Positions 1 to 8,789 of a stretch of 64,000 bases of DNA are shown one piece after another (position 1 is the first letter of the stretch; every line of letters begins with the position of its first letter). The position numbers and the translations under genes are program-made. Source of the stretch: Paenibacillus pinistramenti (GTDB taxonomy: Bacteria > Bacillota > Bacilli > Paenibacillales > Paenibacillaceae); NCBI RefSeq assembly GCF_005869875.1, contig NZ_VAWG01000001.1:62001-126000 (forward strand), written 5' to 3'. The notes under the pieces were generated by a model that saw only the letters and a list, made by a program, of their open reading frames with translations, did no database searches and was not told the origin of the DNA.

Positions 1-730
1 TAAGCTCCGAGATACGGGTGGGCGCGGACAAGCTGATTTCATCCAGCCCCTCTCTGCTGCTCACCACCAGCGCGCGGGCCGAGCCCAGCTCTCTCAGCAC
101 CTTGGCGATGGTCTCTGTCATCTTCGTATCGTAGATGCCCAGCAGCTGCCGGTCCGCTCCGGCAGGATTGGTGAGCGGCCCGAGCAGGTTGAATACCGTC
201 CTCATGCCCAATTCTTTGCGGGGAGCTGCGGCATGCTTCATCGAAGGATGATAGACCTGGGCAAACAGGAAGCAGAGGCCCAGCTCTTCAAGGCAGCGGT
301 TCGCCTGCTCCCCCGTCAAATGAATATTGACGCCGAGCGCCTCCAGCACATCCGCGCTGCCTGCCCGGCTTGACGCAGAGCGGTTGCCGTGCTTCGCGAT
401 TCTGACCGAAGATGAGGAAGCAATAACAGCTGCCGCCGTTGAGATATTAAATTTCTGAATGCCGGAGCCGCCGGTTCCGCAGGTATCCAGCAGCTGTGAA
501 TTCCGGGCGCCGACTCCTGCGGCCTTGCTGCGCATCGCTTCCGCAAAACCGGTAATTTCCTCAACGGTCTCGCCTTTAAAACGCAAGGCCGCCAAGAGAC
601 CGCCTATTTGGGCTGAAGTAGCCTGCCCCTCCATGATCGCATTCATGATCTCATTGGCTTCTGTTCTGGTTAAATGCTCCGCTCCGACAACCTTGGACAA
701 TCCCGCCTGAATGCTGCTGTATTCATTCAT
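1..730 (-). CDS. trpD: Anthranilate phosphoribosyltransferase (partial, 3' end off window)
   Basis: Second step of the tryptophan branch: transfers phosphoribosyl from PRPP to anthranilate in the cytoplasm. I read 243 residues from ATG at 730 before the gene leaves the window; the family is usually about 340. The glycine-rich PRPP/anthranilate loop DTCGTGGSG is at residues 82-90 and KHGNRS at 113-118, both diagnostic of TrpD. The start has an AGGAGG-type site just upstream and lies 12 nt after the trpE stop, so the two are co-transcribed and share the TRAP-controlled leader. The rest of the trp operon presumably continues to the left of the window. Identification is secure. Confidence 0.97.
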   Translation of the reverse strand, partial: MNEYSSIQAGLSKVVGAEHLTRTEANEIMNAIMEGQATSAQIGGLLAALRFKGETVEEITGFAEAMRSKAAGVGARNSQLLDTCGTGGSGIQKFNISTAAAVIASSSSVRIAKHGNRSASSRAGSADVLEALGVNIHLTGEQANRCLEELGLCFLFAQVYHPSMKHAAAPRKELGMRTVFNLLGPLTNPAGADRQLLGIYDTKMTETIAKVLRELGSARALVVSSREGLDEISLSAPTRISEL

Positions 731-742
731 TTTGCTTACCTC

Positions 743-2326
743 CTATCGGACCTGAACCGGATTTTGATATGGATACATATAATCCTGATTGATTTCTGAG
801 TCGGATCTCTTCAGCTTCTCCTGCTCCGGAGGGAACATCAGCTCCGCCATCCGGATGGCTTTGAGCATAGCTTTCGCTTTATTGACCGTTTCTTCATATT
901 CCATCTCCGGAACCGAATCCCATACAATGCCGGCGCCGGCCTGTACGTAGGCTTTGCCGCCTTTGAAGACGATCGTCCGGATCGTAATGCAGGAATCCAT
1001 GTTGCCGGAGAATCCAAGGTAACCGATCGCTCCCGCATACGTGCCTCTCGCCTCCCGCTCCAGCTCGGCGATAATCTCCATTGCTCTCAGCTTCGGAGCT
1101 CCCGATACGGTGCCTGCAGGCAGACAGGACAGGAATGCATCAAAGAAATCTTTATCCTTCCGCATTTGCCCGGACACGTTAGAGACGATGTGCATGACGT
1201 GGGAATATTTTTCGATACTCATCAGGGTATCGCACTTCACGGTGCCAAACTCGGACACCCGGCCAAGATCGTTCCGTCCCAGATCCACCAGCATCAGATG
1301 CTCTGCCCGCTCCTTCTCATCCGCCAAGAGCTCCGCTTCCAGCTTATCGTCCTCCTCGGGCGTTGCCCCCCTTGGGCGGGTGCCGGCGATCGGACGTGTC
1401 TCTACCCGGCCTTCATCGACCTTGACAAGCGCTTCAGGCGAGGTGCCGACGATAATCTCATCATCCAGCTTCAAATAGTACATGTAAGGAGACGGGTTGG
1501 TCGTCCGAAGCAGGCGGTAGACATGCATCGGGGACACCTGTGTCTCGATCTCAAATCGCTGTGAAAGTACCACCTGAAAAATATCTCCGGCCCGGATATA
1601 CTCCTTCGCCCGGTCAACGTTCGCCATATACTCCGCTTTGGTAAGATTGGATTTGATCTCTCCAAGCTCCACATGCTCCGGAACCGGCCGGCGGTTCAAG
1701 CCTTCGCCGCTGGCCGGCTTCTCCAGCATTTCCGCTGTTTCATCCAGCCTGCGGCAGGTTTCTTCATAAGCCGTCCGGATTTGCTCATCACTGGCTCCCG
1801 GCTCGATATGAACGTTGGCAACTAGCAAAATTCTCTGTTTGACATGATCGAATACAATAACCTGATCGCAAAACATAAACTGGATGTCCTGCATGCCCAA
1901 GTCGTCCACAGAATGCGCGGGAAGCTTCTCGTAATATTGAAGCAGATCATATCCGAAAAATCCGATCGCCCCGCCTGTAAACGGCGGCATTTCTTCCAGC
2001 CTTGGGCTGCGGTACTGCCGGAGCAGAGCCTTAAGCTCTTCCAGCGGCTTGCCGGAAAGATTCGTTTGGCTGCCGCTGCGCTCAAGCACCATCTGGCCCT
2101 TTTTCCCATAAATCATCAAGAAAGGGTCCGTACCGATAAATGAATATCTGGCCCATTTCACTCCGCCCTCAACGCTCTCCAGCAGGAAAGCGCGGTCCTT
2201 GGAAGCGAACCGTTGAAACAGGCGGATCGGTGTCTCCAAATCAGCAAGCAGAGGCCTCATAACCGGAATCAGGTTGTAGTCGCCCGCCAGGGTAAGCACC
2301 TGTTCTACATTTGGGGTTGTCGTCAA
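743..2326 (-). CDS. trpE: Anthranilate synthase component I
   Basis: Commits chorismate to tryptophan by forming anthranilate with ammonia or glutamine nitrogen delivered by a TrpG/PabA subunit, which is not in this window. 527 residues, slightly longer than B. subtilis TrpE. The N-terminal tryptophan-feedback motif LLES-x10-S is intact (48-51, S62), so allosteric inhibition is expected. Catalytic-domain signatures FQVVLSQRF (250-258) and RPIAGTRPRG (311-320) are present, and a GAGIVWDS motif lies near the C-terminus. The start is preceded by AAGGAGG. It is the first gene after the attenuator, as in B. subtilis, where trpEDCFBA also follows aroH. Very confident. Confidence 0.98.
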   Translation of the reverse strand: MTTTPNVEQVLTLAGDYNLIPVMRPLLADLETPIRLFQRFASKDRAFLLESVEGGVKWARYSFIGTDPFLMIYGKKGQMVLERSGSQTNLSGKPLEELKALLRQYRSPRLEEMPPFTGGAIGFFGYDLLQYYEKLPAHSVDDLGMQDIQFMFCDQVIVFDHVKQRILLVANVHIEPGASDEQIRTAYEETCRRLDETAEMLEKPASGEGLNRRPVPEHVELGEIKSNLTKAEYMANVDRAKEYIRAGDIFQVVLSQRFEIETQVSPMHVYRLLRTTNPSPYMYYLKLDDEIIVGTSPEALVKVDEGRVETRPIAGTRPRGATPEEDDKLEAELLADEKERAEHLMLVDLGRNDLGRVSEFGTVKCDTLMSIEKYSHVMHIVSNVSGQMRKDKDFFDAFLSCLPAGTVSGAPKLRAMEIIAELEREARGTYAGAIGYLGFSGNMDSCITIRTIVFKGGKAYVQAGAGIVWDSVPEMEYEETVNKAKAMLKAIRMAELMFPPEQEKLKRSDSEINQDYMYPYQNPVQVR

Positions 2327-2367
2327 ATCAATTCCTCCTTAATGGATGCGGCGGAGGATGAGCGGCA

Positions 2368-2398
2368 ATAAAAAAAGCCTCTACAAAAGTAGAGGCTT
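2368..2398 (-). terminator. trp leader attenuator (intrinsic terminator)
   Basis: On the minus strand a perfect 10-bp stem (AAGCCTCTAC / GTAGAGGCTT) with a TTTT loop is followed by a run of seven T, some 40 nt before the trpE ATG. Its 5' arm can also pair with the GUAGAG segment inside the upstream TRAP triplets (about ten pairs, one G-U), which gives an antiterminator. This mutually exclusive geometry is the one known for TRAP attenuation in B. subtilis. Seen: stem, T-run and alternative pairing. Inferred: termination when TRAP is bound. Confidence 0.9.
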
Positions 2399-2520
2399 GC
2401 CATTGATCGCAGATAACGAACGACAATACGACCGGTTATTGAAAGATGCAGCAAACAAACGTTACAGAATAAATACTTCATCACGCTTGTTGTCTCCAGC
2501 TTTCGTCCCTGCTCGGAATT

Positions 2521-2568
2521 ATCGGCTATTCTCGGCTCTGCTCAGCTCATCTCAGCTCTACTCTTCTA
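2521..2568 (-). promoter_or_regulatory. TRAP (MtrB) RNA-binding site in the trpE leader
   Basis: Reading the minus strand, nine triplets UAG, seven GAG, UAG follow one another with exactly two-nucleotide spacers, and a tenth, GAU, keeps the same 5-nt phase. An extra GAG lies six nucleotides further on (2512-2514). TRAP binds about eleven G/U-A-G repeats separated by two or three nucleotides and wraps the RNA round its 11-mer ring. The segment also contains the antiterminator arm that would pair with the attenuator, so TRAP binding should favour termination. The protein itself is encoded at 12633-12908. No leader peptide is needed to explain this region. Confidence 0.93.
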
Positions 2569-2691
2569 ACTGTTAAGTAAGGTTAAACTCCATTCATTTC
2601 CCGTCATACTGCCCCGGAATCGGCTCTCCAATTCCTCTAAGGCAATTCTATTCCCTAACACGTCAAGTCATGTGTTCTGTTTCCTACTGAC

Positions 2692-2720
2692 ACTATAACG
2701 GATGCACTGCCTTTTGGCAA
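2692..2720 (-). promoter_or_regulatory. Sigma-A-type promoter of the trp leader
   Basis: Minus strand TTGCCA (2715-2720), 17-nt spacer, TATAGT (2692-2697): each hexamer is one base from consensus. It lies just past the aroH stop and about 120 nt before the TRAP triplets, so trpED can be transcribed independently of the aro genes as well as by read-through. The stretch from 2327 to 2743 holds no gene, only this promoter, the TRAP site and the attenuator. Confidence 0.8.
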
Positions 2721-2743
2721 CTCTTTTCAAAAAGGACAATCCG

Positions 2744-3109
2744 CTACTTGGCCAGGTCAGGTCTCAAAATCCGTGCGTCACGCAAATAGACGTGGTGCAT
2801 ATCGCGCTGCGCTTTCTCCGTATTGACTTGAATCAAAAAACGGATGCAGCGCGGCAGACTGCCTTTGACAGGAATCTCAGTCGCACACATTAAAGGTACA
2901 AAATCCCATCCGCCTACTGCCCTTACCGCTCTTGCCGGAAAAGCCGCGTCCAAATCCGTAGTCATCGTAATCCAGACGCTGCCGACCAATTCCGGATCCA
3001 GCTGGTTCCGCTCGGTGATCTCCTTTAGCAGCTCCTCAGTTGCCTGCAAAATTTCTCTTTCGTCATTATTCTGAACCGTTGTGGCTCCGCGGATTCCTCT
3101 GCTATACAT
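2744..3109 (-). CDS. aroH: Chorismate mutase, AroH type
   Basis: Converts chorismate to prephenate for phenylalanine and tyrosine. 121 residues, the usual size of the trimeric AroH class, with the family N-terminus RGIRGATT, the central VGGWDFVPLMC stretch and the C-terminal HVYLRDA-LRPDL. The ATG at 3109 is chosen over an upstream in-frame ATG at 3157 because AAGGAGG lies directly before it and the family starts here. It overlaps the end of aroB by 8 nt, so the two are translationally coupled. It precedes the trp leader, as in B. subtilis. Confidence 0.96.
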   Translation of the reverse strand: MYSRGIRGATTVQNNDEREILQATEELLKEITERNQLDPELVGSVWITMTTDLDAAFPARAVRAVGGWDFVPLMCATEIPVKGSLPRCIRFLIQVNTEKAQRDMHHVYLRDARILRPDLAK

Positions 3110-4205
3110 TCCGCTCCACCTCCTTAAGCTGCCCCAGCACATCCCTGACCTCGGCAACCGTCATATCTTTAACGATGCTGACATTGCCGATTGCTTCAGG
3201 CAGAATGAATACCATTTGATCTTCTCTGAATTTCTTATCGTGCATCATGGCGCTGATGATCGCCTCCTCGTCCCAGCCAGCCGGGACTGCAGTTGGAAGC
3301 TCAAACTTCTCAATCAGCGAACGCGTTCTAGGCAGAATGTCCTCCGGTTTCCCGCGTTTAACCGCCAGCATAGCCGAACCGATCATACCGATTGCTATCG
3401 CCTCGCCATGAAGCAGGGTTCCGTAGCCGCCCACCGCTTCCAGCGCATGGCCGATTGTATGACCGAGGTTCAAAATAGCTCTCTGTCCGTTCTCGCGTTC
3501 ATCACCGGAAACCACCTTGGCTTTGATGGAACAGCCCATTTCCAGCGCATAGCCAAGGGCAGGAAGATCCAATCCCAAAAGTTCCTGTGCATGCTCGCCG
3601 CACCAGTCGGCAAATTTCTCGTCCCAGATTAAGCCGTGTTTGATAACTTCCGCCAAACCGGACCGCACATCGCGCGGTGGCAGTGTCAGCAGCGTGTTTA
3701 GATCGTATAGGACGAGCGCCGGCTGATGAAAGGCGCCGATCATATTTTTGGCAAGCGGGTGATTAACTGCCACTTTGCCGCCGACGCTGCTGTCATGGGC
3801 CAAAATCGTTGTCGGCACCTGCACAAAGGTAACACCGCGCATATAGGTTGCTGCTACAAATCCCGCCAGATCGCCCACTACGCCGCCGCCAAGCGCAACT
3901 ACCGCAGAACTGCGGTCAAGGCCGGCACGGATTGCAGTTGTCATTACTTCCTCATATATCTGAAGTGATTTGGACTGCTCTCCGCTGCTGACAATATGGG
4001 ACACCGTTTGATACCCGTTGTCCTGCAGCTGCTTCTCCAAAGAGGCCAAATAAAGAGGCGCAACCTGATCATCCGTCACAATAAGCAGCGGGCTTTTCTT
4101 AGAAACGCCGCGTGACGCAAAGAGCTCTCCTGCACGATCAAGCAGCCCCTCCCCGATATAAATCGGGTAAGAGCGGTCGCCTAATTCTACTTGTACCGTT
4201 CTCAT
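3102..4205 (-). CDS. aroB: 3-dehydroquinate synthase
   Basis: Second enzyme of the shikimate pathway: NAD- and zinc-dependent cyclisation of DAHP to 3-dehydroquinate. 367 residues, normal length. Visible are the NAD-binding GGGVVGDL loop (106-113), and the metal ligands E186 (in LAEVIKHG), H249 (LGHTIGHALE) and H266 (LLHGEAIAIG). The ATG overlaps the aroC stop by one base (TAATG), so it is coupled to aroC, and its 3' end overlaps aroH. The order aroC-aroB-aroH matches the B. subtilis aroFBH unit. Confidence 0.98.
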   Translation of the reverse strand: MRTVQVELGDRSYPIYIGEGLLDRAGELFASRGVSKKSPLLIVTDDQVAPLYLASLEKQLQDNGYQTVSHIVSSGEQSKSLQIYEEVMTTAIRAGLDRSSAVVALGGGVVGDLAGFVAATYMRGVTFVQVPTTILAHDSSVGGKVAVNHPLAKNMIGAFHQPALVLYDLNTLLTLPPRDVRSGLAEVIKHGLIWDEKFADWCGEHAQELLGLDLPALGYALEMGCSIKAKVVSGDERENGQRAILNLGHTIGHALEAVGGYGTLLHGEAIAIGMIGSAMLAVKRGKPEDILPRTRSLIEKFELPTAVPAGWDEEAIISAMMHDKKFREDQMVFILPEAIGNVSIVKDMTVAEVRDVLGQLKEVERNV

Positions 4206-5374
4206 TAGTAGCGCTCCAATTGCTGCTTGTAGGCTTCATAATTCCGCTCGATTTCGCCCAAGGAGTCGCCGCCGAATTTCTCCAGGAAGGCTTTCGCTAC
4301 TTCCCAGGCTACGACATTCTCAAGCACAACGCTTGCCGCAGGCACCGCGCACGCATCAGAACGCTCGACCTGCGCTGCAAAAGCTTCTTTCGTGTCAATA
4401 TCAACGCTCTGCAGCGGCTTGTACAGCGTCGGGATCGGCTTCATCACACCGCGGACCACGATCGGCATTCCGTTGGTCATACCGCCTTCAAAACCGCCAA
4501 GACGGTTGCTTGCCCGGTAGTATCCGTTCTCTTTGCTGTACAGGATTTCATCATGCACTTGGGAACCGCGCAGTTCACCCGCTTCAAATCCGATTCCGAT
4601 TTCAACGCCTTTAAAGGCATTGATAGACATAACTGCCTGAGCAATCCGGCCGTCCAGCTTGCGGTCATATTGGACATGGCTGCCAAGGCCTATAGGCGCT
4701 CCTTCAATGATGCACTCTACAACTCCGCCGATCGAGTCGCCTTCCTGTTTGATCTGGTCGATGTAGGCTTCCATCTTCGCTTCCGTGTCCTTGTCGACTA
4801 CACGTACTGAGGACTCCTCGGTCAGGCGGGCGAGCTCATCCAGCGGCAGATTATTCGGCGGTGCTACAATTTCGCCAATGCGGATAACCTGTCCGGCTAC
4901 TTTTATGCCAAAATGCTCAAGCAGCTGCCGCGCAACCGCGCCGCAGGCTACACGGATCGCTGTTTCTCTGGCGCTGGAGCGCTCCAGCACGTTCCGCAGA
5001 TCTTTAAGATCGTATTTCAAGCCCCCGTTCAGATCGGCATGTCCCGGACGCGGACGGTGCACCCGGCGCTTCTCTTCATCCGTGCCTTCAATCGGCTCGA
5101 TGTTCATGATGTTCTGCCAATGCTTCCAGTCGTTGTTCTCTACAATCAAAGCAACCGGAGCACCTGTCGTATATCCGTGACGCACTCCGCCTGCAATTAC
5201 AGCAGTATCCTTCTCGATCTGCATGCGGCGGCCGCGGCCGTAGCCTTTTTGCCGGCGGAGCAGCTGAAAGTTCAGAGCTTCAAAATCAAGCTTCAAGTTA
5301 CTAGGTAATCCTTCAATAATAGCTGTAAGCTGAGGACCGTGCGTTTCCCCCGCTGTCAAATAACGCAAACTCAT
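4205..5374 (-). CDS. aroC: Chorismate synthase
   Basis: Last step of the shikimate pathway: FMN-dependent trans-1,4 elimination of phosphate from EPSP to give chorismate. 389 residues. Signatures are GETHG at 9-13, RRQKGYGRG at 40-48 and RSSARETA at 132-139, all typical of the family. (The B. subtilis name is aroF.) A good sigma-A promoter lies at 5434-5463 behind the cheR terminator. Its product is the shared substrate of trpE, aroH and the mqnA gene found upstream in this window. Confidence 0.98.
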   Translation of the reverse strand: MSLRYLTAGETHGPQLTAIIEGLPSNLKLDFEALNFQLLRRQKGYGRGRRMQIEKDTAVIAGGVRHGYTTGAPVALIVENNDWKHWQNIMNIEPIEGTDEEKRRVHRPRPGHADLNGGLKYDLKDLRNVLERSSARETAIRVACGAVARQLLEHFGIKVAGQVIRIGEIVAPPNNLPLDELARLTEESSVRVVDKDTEAKMEAYIDQIKQEGDSIGGVVECIIEGAPIGLGSHVQYDRKLDGRIAQAVMSINAFKGVEIGIGFEAGELRGSQVHDEILYSKENGYYRASNRLGGFEGGMTNGMPIVVRGVMKPIPTLYKPLQSVDIDTKEAFAAQVERSDACAVPAASVVLENVVAWEVAKAFLEKFGGDSLGEIERNYEAYKQQLERY

Positions 5375-5433
5375 GGTGCGTTCCCCCTTTAAACTGTTAA
5401 ACTGTAAAGAGCTAAAATGAATATTCTTGCCCC

Positions 5434-5463
5434 ATTATAATATTTGAGTATACGTTCTGTCAC
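5434..5463 (-). promoter_or_regulatory. Sigma-A-type promoter for aroC-aroB-aroH
   Basis: Minus strand GTGACA (5458-5463), 18-nt spacer, perfect TATAAT (5434-5439), about 60 nt before the aroC ATG and downstream of a strong terminator. It makes the aro genes an independent unit. Confidence 0.75.
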
Positions 5464-5511
5464 GCAGGGATTCAAATTTGCTCGGAAATTCAGTCAGGCG
5501 GCAAGCTTCTA

Positions 5512-5546
5512 ATAAAAGAAACCAGCGCAACACTGCGCTGGTTTCT
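5512..5546 (-). terminator. Intrinsic terminator after cheR
   Basis: Minus strand stem GAAACCAGCGCA / TGCGCTGGTTTC with a four-base loop and a TTTTATT tail, 45 nt past the cheR stop. It separates ndk-cheR from the aro unit. Confidence 0.9.
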
Positions 5547-5590
5547 TCAGCTGTTTATCCCTGACAAGTCTGGTTTGCATGAAACCATTC

Positions 5591-6400
5591 TTATAATTTG
5601 CGGTAGAAAAAGGTTTCCGCGGCTTCGAACCCGTACCGGGCCGGCGAGAAAATCTGCTCCGTGCTGCCAACAAACAGCATGCCGCCAGGCCGCAGCGCCT
5701 TCGAGAACTTAAGGTATAAATCGCTCTTGGCTTCTTCAGTGAAATAAATCATCACATTGCGGCAGACAATCAAATCGTGATTGGCCTCAAAGGAATCCAG
5801 CAGCAGATTTTGTTTCTTGAACTTGACTGCTTTCTTCAGCTGATCGCTCACCCGGAGCATCGGCGCTTCATTCGTAAAATATCTCGAAGCAACGTCAGGC
5901 GGAACGTCCTTGATCGAACGGTCCACATAGAGACCCTCCTGCGCTTTGAGCAGGGCCCCGTCATCAATATCGCTGGCCGTCAGGCTTGACGAAGCCAGAA
6001 GTCCCAAATCGGAGAGAATCATGGCAATCGTATAAGGCTCTTCTCCAGTCGAGCAGGCAGCGCTCCATATTTTCAGCCGGTTATTGGTCTTAAGAAGCTC
6101 CGGAATGACCGAATCCCGCAGCACTTCCCAGCGGTTCGGATTGCGCCAGAATTCGGAGACGTTAATCGTCATCCGGTCCAAAAATTCATAAAATAACTTC
6201 TTGTCCGCAGTCATTGCGGTGTAAAATGCCGAGAACGTCTCAAATCCATTCTTATTACGCAGTGTAGTTAAGCGTCTCTTCATTTGCGCTTCCTTATAAA
6301 GAGCCAGGTCGATGCCTGTGCTTTGCTTCACGCTGCGGATAAAGCCTAAATAATCGGGATCATTCTCCTGAACAGCTTCTGGGATGTAGTTATCTTGCAT
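5591..6400 (-). CDS. cheR: Chemotaxis protein methyltransferase CheR
   Basis: SAM-dependent methylation of glutamates on chemoreceptors. 269 residues from the ATG at 6400, which has TTGAGG seven bases upstream; an alternative in-frame ATG at 6418 (275 aa) has no ribosome site and would overlap ndk. An N-terminal helical domain with KRRL and the TINVSEFWR motif precedes the SAM-binding domain with CSTGEEPYT near 117-125. Its position between ndk and the aro genes is the same as in B. subtilis, away from the che operon. Confident in function, less in the exact start. Confidence 0.95.
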   Translation of the reverse strand: MQDNYIPEAVQENDPDYLGFIRSVKQSTGIDLALYKEAQMKRRLTTLRNKNGFETFSAFYTAMTADKKLFYEFLDRMTINVSEFWRNPNRWEVLRDSVIPELLKTNNRLKIWSAACSTGEEPYTIAMILSDLGLLASSSLTASDIDDGALLKAQEGLYVDRSIKDVPPDVASRYFTNEAPMLRVSDQLKKAVKFKKQNLLLDSFEANHDLIVCRNVMIYFTEEAKSDLYLKFSKALRPGGMLFVGSTEQIFSPARYGFEAAETFFYRKL

Positions 6401-6408
6401 ATTCAACC

Positions 6409-6852
6409 TCAAATCCATTTAGCAGTGGTTTTATCGTAGTTTAAAAGTTCTTGTTCATCAAAGAAATTGGCAATTTCACGAGCAGCGCTTTCAGGGCTGT
6501 CCGAGCCGTGAATCAGGTTAAACGGCGTATGTGCGGCAAAATCTCCCCGGATGGTTCCCGGCAGAGCTTCCGTCACCTTCGTCTTGCCCATCAGCATGCG
6601 CGAGAGTGTCACAATATCATCGCCTTCCCAAACCATGGCGAACACGGGACCAGAAGTGATAAACTCAACCAGCTCTCCAAAAAATGCTTTTCCTTCATGT
6701 TCGGCATAATGCCGTTTTGCCTGCTCCTCGGAAATTAGCATAAACTTTCCGGCAATCAATTTGAACCCTTTGTCTTCCAAGCGGCTGACGATTCGGCCGA
6801 TTAGACCACGCTGTACTCCGTCAGGCTTGACCATCAAAAACGTCCGTTCCAT
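6409..6852 (-). CDS. ndk: Nucleoside diphosphate kinase
   Basis: Balances NTP pools by phosphate transfer through a phosphohistidine. 147 residues, full family length. The active-site block NLIHGSDS places the phosphorylated histidine at H115; [14 protein letters not shown] at the N-terminus is diagnostic. The ATG at 6852 has GGGAGGT upstream and fits the family start; a longer frame beginning at 6915 is not supported. It lies between hepT and cheR. Confidence 0.98.
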   Translation of the reverse strand: MERTFLMVKPDGVQRGLIGRIVSRLEDKGFKLIAGKFMLISEEQAKRHYAEHEGKAFFGELVEFITSGPVFAMVWEGDDIVTLSRMLMGKTKVTEALPGTIRGDFAAHTPFNLIHGSDSPESAAREIANFFDEQELLNYDKTTAKWI

Positions 6853-6951
6853 AAGATTACCTCCCGCGTTGTGACCGCTCTGCGGATTGCAAAGCGCTGA
6901 ATAATACGATTTCAATCGTATTTTAGCAGAAAAGGAGGAATAAATGAATGA

Positions 6952-7926
6952 TTAATATGTTCTTCTATTCACAAAATGCGCAATATCCTGTAAATTCTTT
7001 TTCGCCTTGATTTCTGGAAGCCTTGAAAGTGCATCAAGCGCTTTATGAATAAATCTGTCCGCCAGCTCTTCGGCTGTTCTTACTCCCGAGCTTTGCCGGA
7101 TCATTTGAATGGCCTCCGCAGCGTCCCTGCGTCCGTCCATTCTGTGGATTTCCCGGATTTCCTTCAGCAGCGGCTCCCTCAGATGCTCTTCCTGAAGCGC
7201 ATACAGAACCGGCAAAGTGATATTGCCTTGACGCATATCGCTGCCCGGCGGCTTACCGATCTGTTTCTCCGTACCTAACAGGTCAAGCAGATCGTCCCGG
7301 ATTTGAAAGGCCATACCAACATTATAGCCGTAGCGGTAAAGAAGACGGCTGACTGCGGGCGCAGCCCCAGCGGCTATGGCCCCCAGCTGGCAGCTGATCG
7401 CGATCAGCAGCGCTGTTTTGCGGCGGATTCGCAGCAGATAATTGCGGACGGTCTGCTCGGTGTTGAAGAAATCCCGGATCTGCTCCATCTCGCCAACGGA
7501 CATCTGAACCATGGCTTTAGCTAAAATCCGGTGAATCTGCGGATCCTCCAGCCGCGTAGCCAGCGTTAAAGCTTTACCGTAAATGTAATCTCCTGTATAC
7601 ATCGCGATCCGGTTGTCCCACTGCGACTTAACCGTAGGTTTGCCGCGTCTCATGTCGGCATCGTCGATCACGTCATCATGCACCAGGGAAGCGGAATGAA
7701 TCAGCTCCAGCGGAACAGCTACATACTGCAGACGCTCCAGGTTATATTCGCCGAATTTACCGCCGAGCAGCACAAATACGGGACGCAGACGCTTTCCCCC
7801 GGCCATAAGCAGATGGCTGGACGTTTCGCTCAGCAGCCCCTCTTCACCCTCAACGCTTTTGTATAGCTGCTTTTCGATGAAATCCATATCTTTTTTCATG
7901 GGGCCAAACAAATCCAACATTTTCAT
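6952..7926 (-). CDS. hepT: Heptaprenyl diphosphate synthase component II
   Basis: Catalytic subunit of the trans-prenyl transferase that makes the side chain of menaquinone-7 together with HepS. 324 residues with both aspartate-rich motifs: DDVID at 84-88 and DDLLD at 211-215 in FQIRDDLLDLLG. Its ATG overlaps the mqnA stop (ATGA). The partner subunit hepS is at 10991-11866, with menG and quinone-pathway genes in between, so the whole menaquinone tail and methylation machinery appears to be one unit. Confidence 0.96.
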   Translation of the reverse strand: MKMLDLFGPMKKDMDFIEKQLYKSVEGEEGLLSETSSHLLMAGGKRLRPVFVLLGGKFGEYNLERLQYVAVPLELIHSASLVHDDVIDDADMRRGKPTVKSQWDNRIAMYTGDYIYGKALTLATRLEDPQIHRILAKAMVQMSVGEMEQIRDFFNTEQTVRNYLLRIRRKTALLIAISCQLGAIAAGAAPAVSRLLYRYGYNVGMAFQIRDDLLDLLGTEKQIGKPPGSDMRQGNITLPVLYALQEEHLREPLLKEIREIHRMDGRRDAAEAIQMIRQSSGVRTAEELADRFIHKALDALSRLPEIKAKKNLQDIAHFVNRRTY

Positions 7927-8789
7927 CGTTTCACCTGTGTCCCTGTAGTTTCATTCCAGAAAGACAGCTGTACCGGATGGTCCAATAGGTTCAGCTCATG
8001 GCAGTAGTCAAAATACAGCTGCAGCCCCCGCTGCCTTTCCTCTGTAAAATCATAAGTCAAGTTCTGGAAGTAATGATTCCAATAGGCCTCGGTTCCGCCC
8101 AGCTCCCGGCAGGCTTTCAGGACGAGCGGACTGAGATCAGCGGCACTCTGCTGCCGGCTCGCATGAAGGGCCTCTGCGATCTCTCCCAGCCACTTTGCAT
8201 TGTCTTTGGCAAACGATTGCTGCACGGCCCAGACGGCAAAGGTCATGCCAAAGCCGGTCCAGTCTTTCCAGACTTTCCCCAAGTCCGTTACATAATAACC
8301 GTGATCTCTCCAGGACGCTTTAATGGCGTGATCTCCGATCAGCAGCGCAGCGTCGCTTGTGTCCATCATCTTGTCCAGATCAGGCTCACTGTCCCAATAG
8401 ACAGGACGGCCGCCGTAATATTTTTCCATAATAATCTTCAGCAGGTTAACCGAAGTGGCCGAAGTATTCGTAAGCGCGATAGTGCCGCTTGCTGCAGACT
8501 GGAGAGGTTCCTTGGAAAATACCAAAATGGAATTTACAGGACCCTCGGAGCTGACCGACAATCCCGGCAGAAGGGCAAGCCGGCTGCAAGCCAGACCGTA
8601 TGCAAAAGAAGAAACCGGGGAAAGATCGAGTACCCCTGCGATCAATGCCCGGTTTAGAACCGCCGGAACTTTAGTGACAATTTCAATCGGCCGGCTGAGT
8701 CTTTGTTTATCAAAATGGTATGTAACTGGCCAAACGTTAGTGTAATCAATTACACCCATGCGTGTAGGTCTATCTGGTGTCAGACTCAT
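7923..8789 (-). CDS. mqnA: Chorismate dehydratase (futalosine pathway)
   Basis: Dehydrates chorismate to 3-enolpyruvylbenzoate, the first committed step of the futalosine route to menaquinone. The 288-residue protein has the MqnA/MqnD periplasmic-binding-like fold signatures: GVIDYTNVWPVTY near the N-terminus, LDLSPVSSFAYG, and ALLIGDHAIK. The start at 8789 has a GGGGGGAG site and overlaps ubiX by 20 nt; a longer frame (8852) is unlikely. It is translationally coupled to ubiX and hepT. B. subtilis has no such gene here because it uses the o-succinylbenzoate route. MqnA rather than MqnD is my reading from the prenyltransferase neighbourhood and similarity by eye. Confidence 0.88.
   Translation of the reverse strand: MSLTPDRPTRMGVIDYTNVWPVTYHFDKQRLSRPIEIVTKVPAVLNRALIAGVLDLSPVSSFAYGLACSRLALLPGLSVSSEGPVNSILVFSKEPLQSAASGTIALTNTSATSVNLLKIIMEKYYGGRPVYWDSEPDLDKMMDTSDAALLIGDHAIKASWRDHGYYVTDLGKVWKDWTGFGMTFAVWAVQQSFAKDNAKWLGEIAEALHASRQQSAADLSPLVLKACRELGGTEAYWNHYFQNLTYDFTEERQRGLQLYFDYCHELNLLDHPVQLSFWNETTGTQVKR

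Noticed and set aside
2327-2743. Leader peptide with tandem Trp codons before trpE
   Set aside because: No short frame with a ribosome site and Trp codons is present; the TRAP triplets explain the attenuator.
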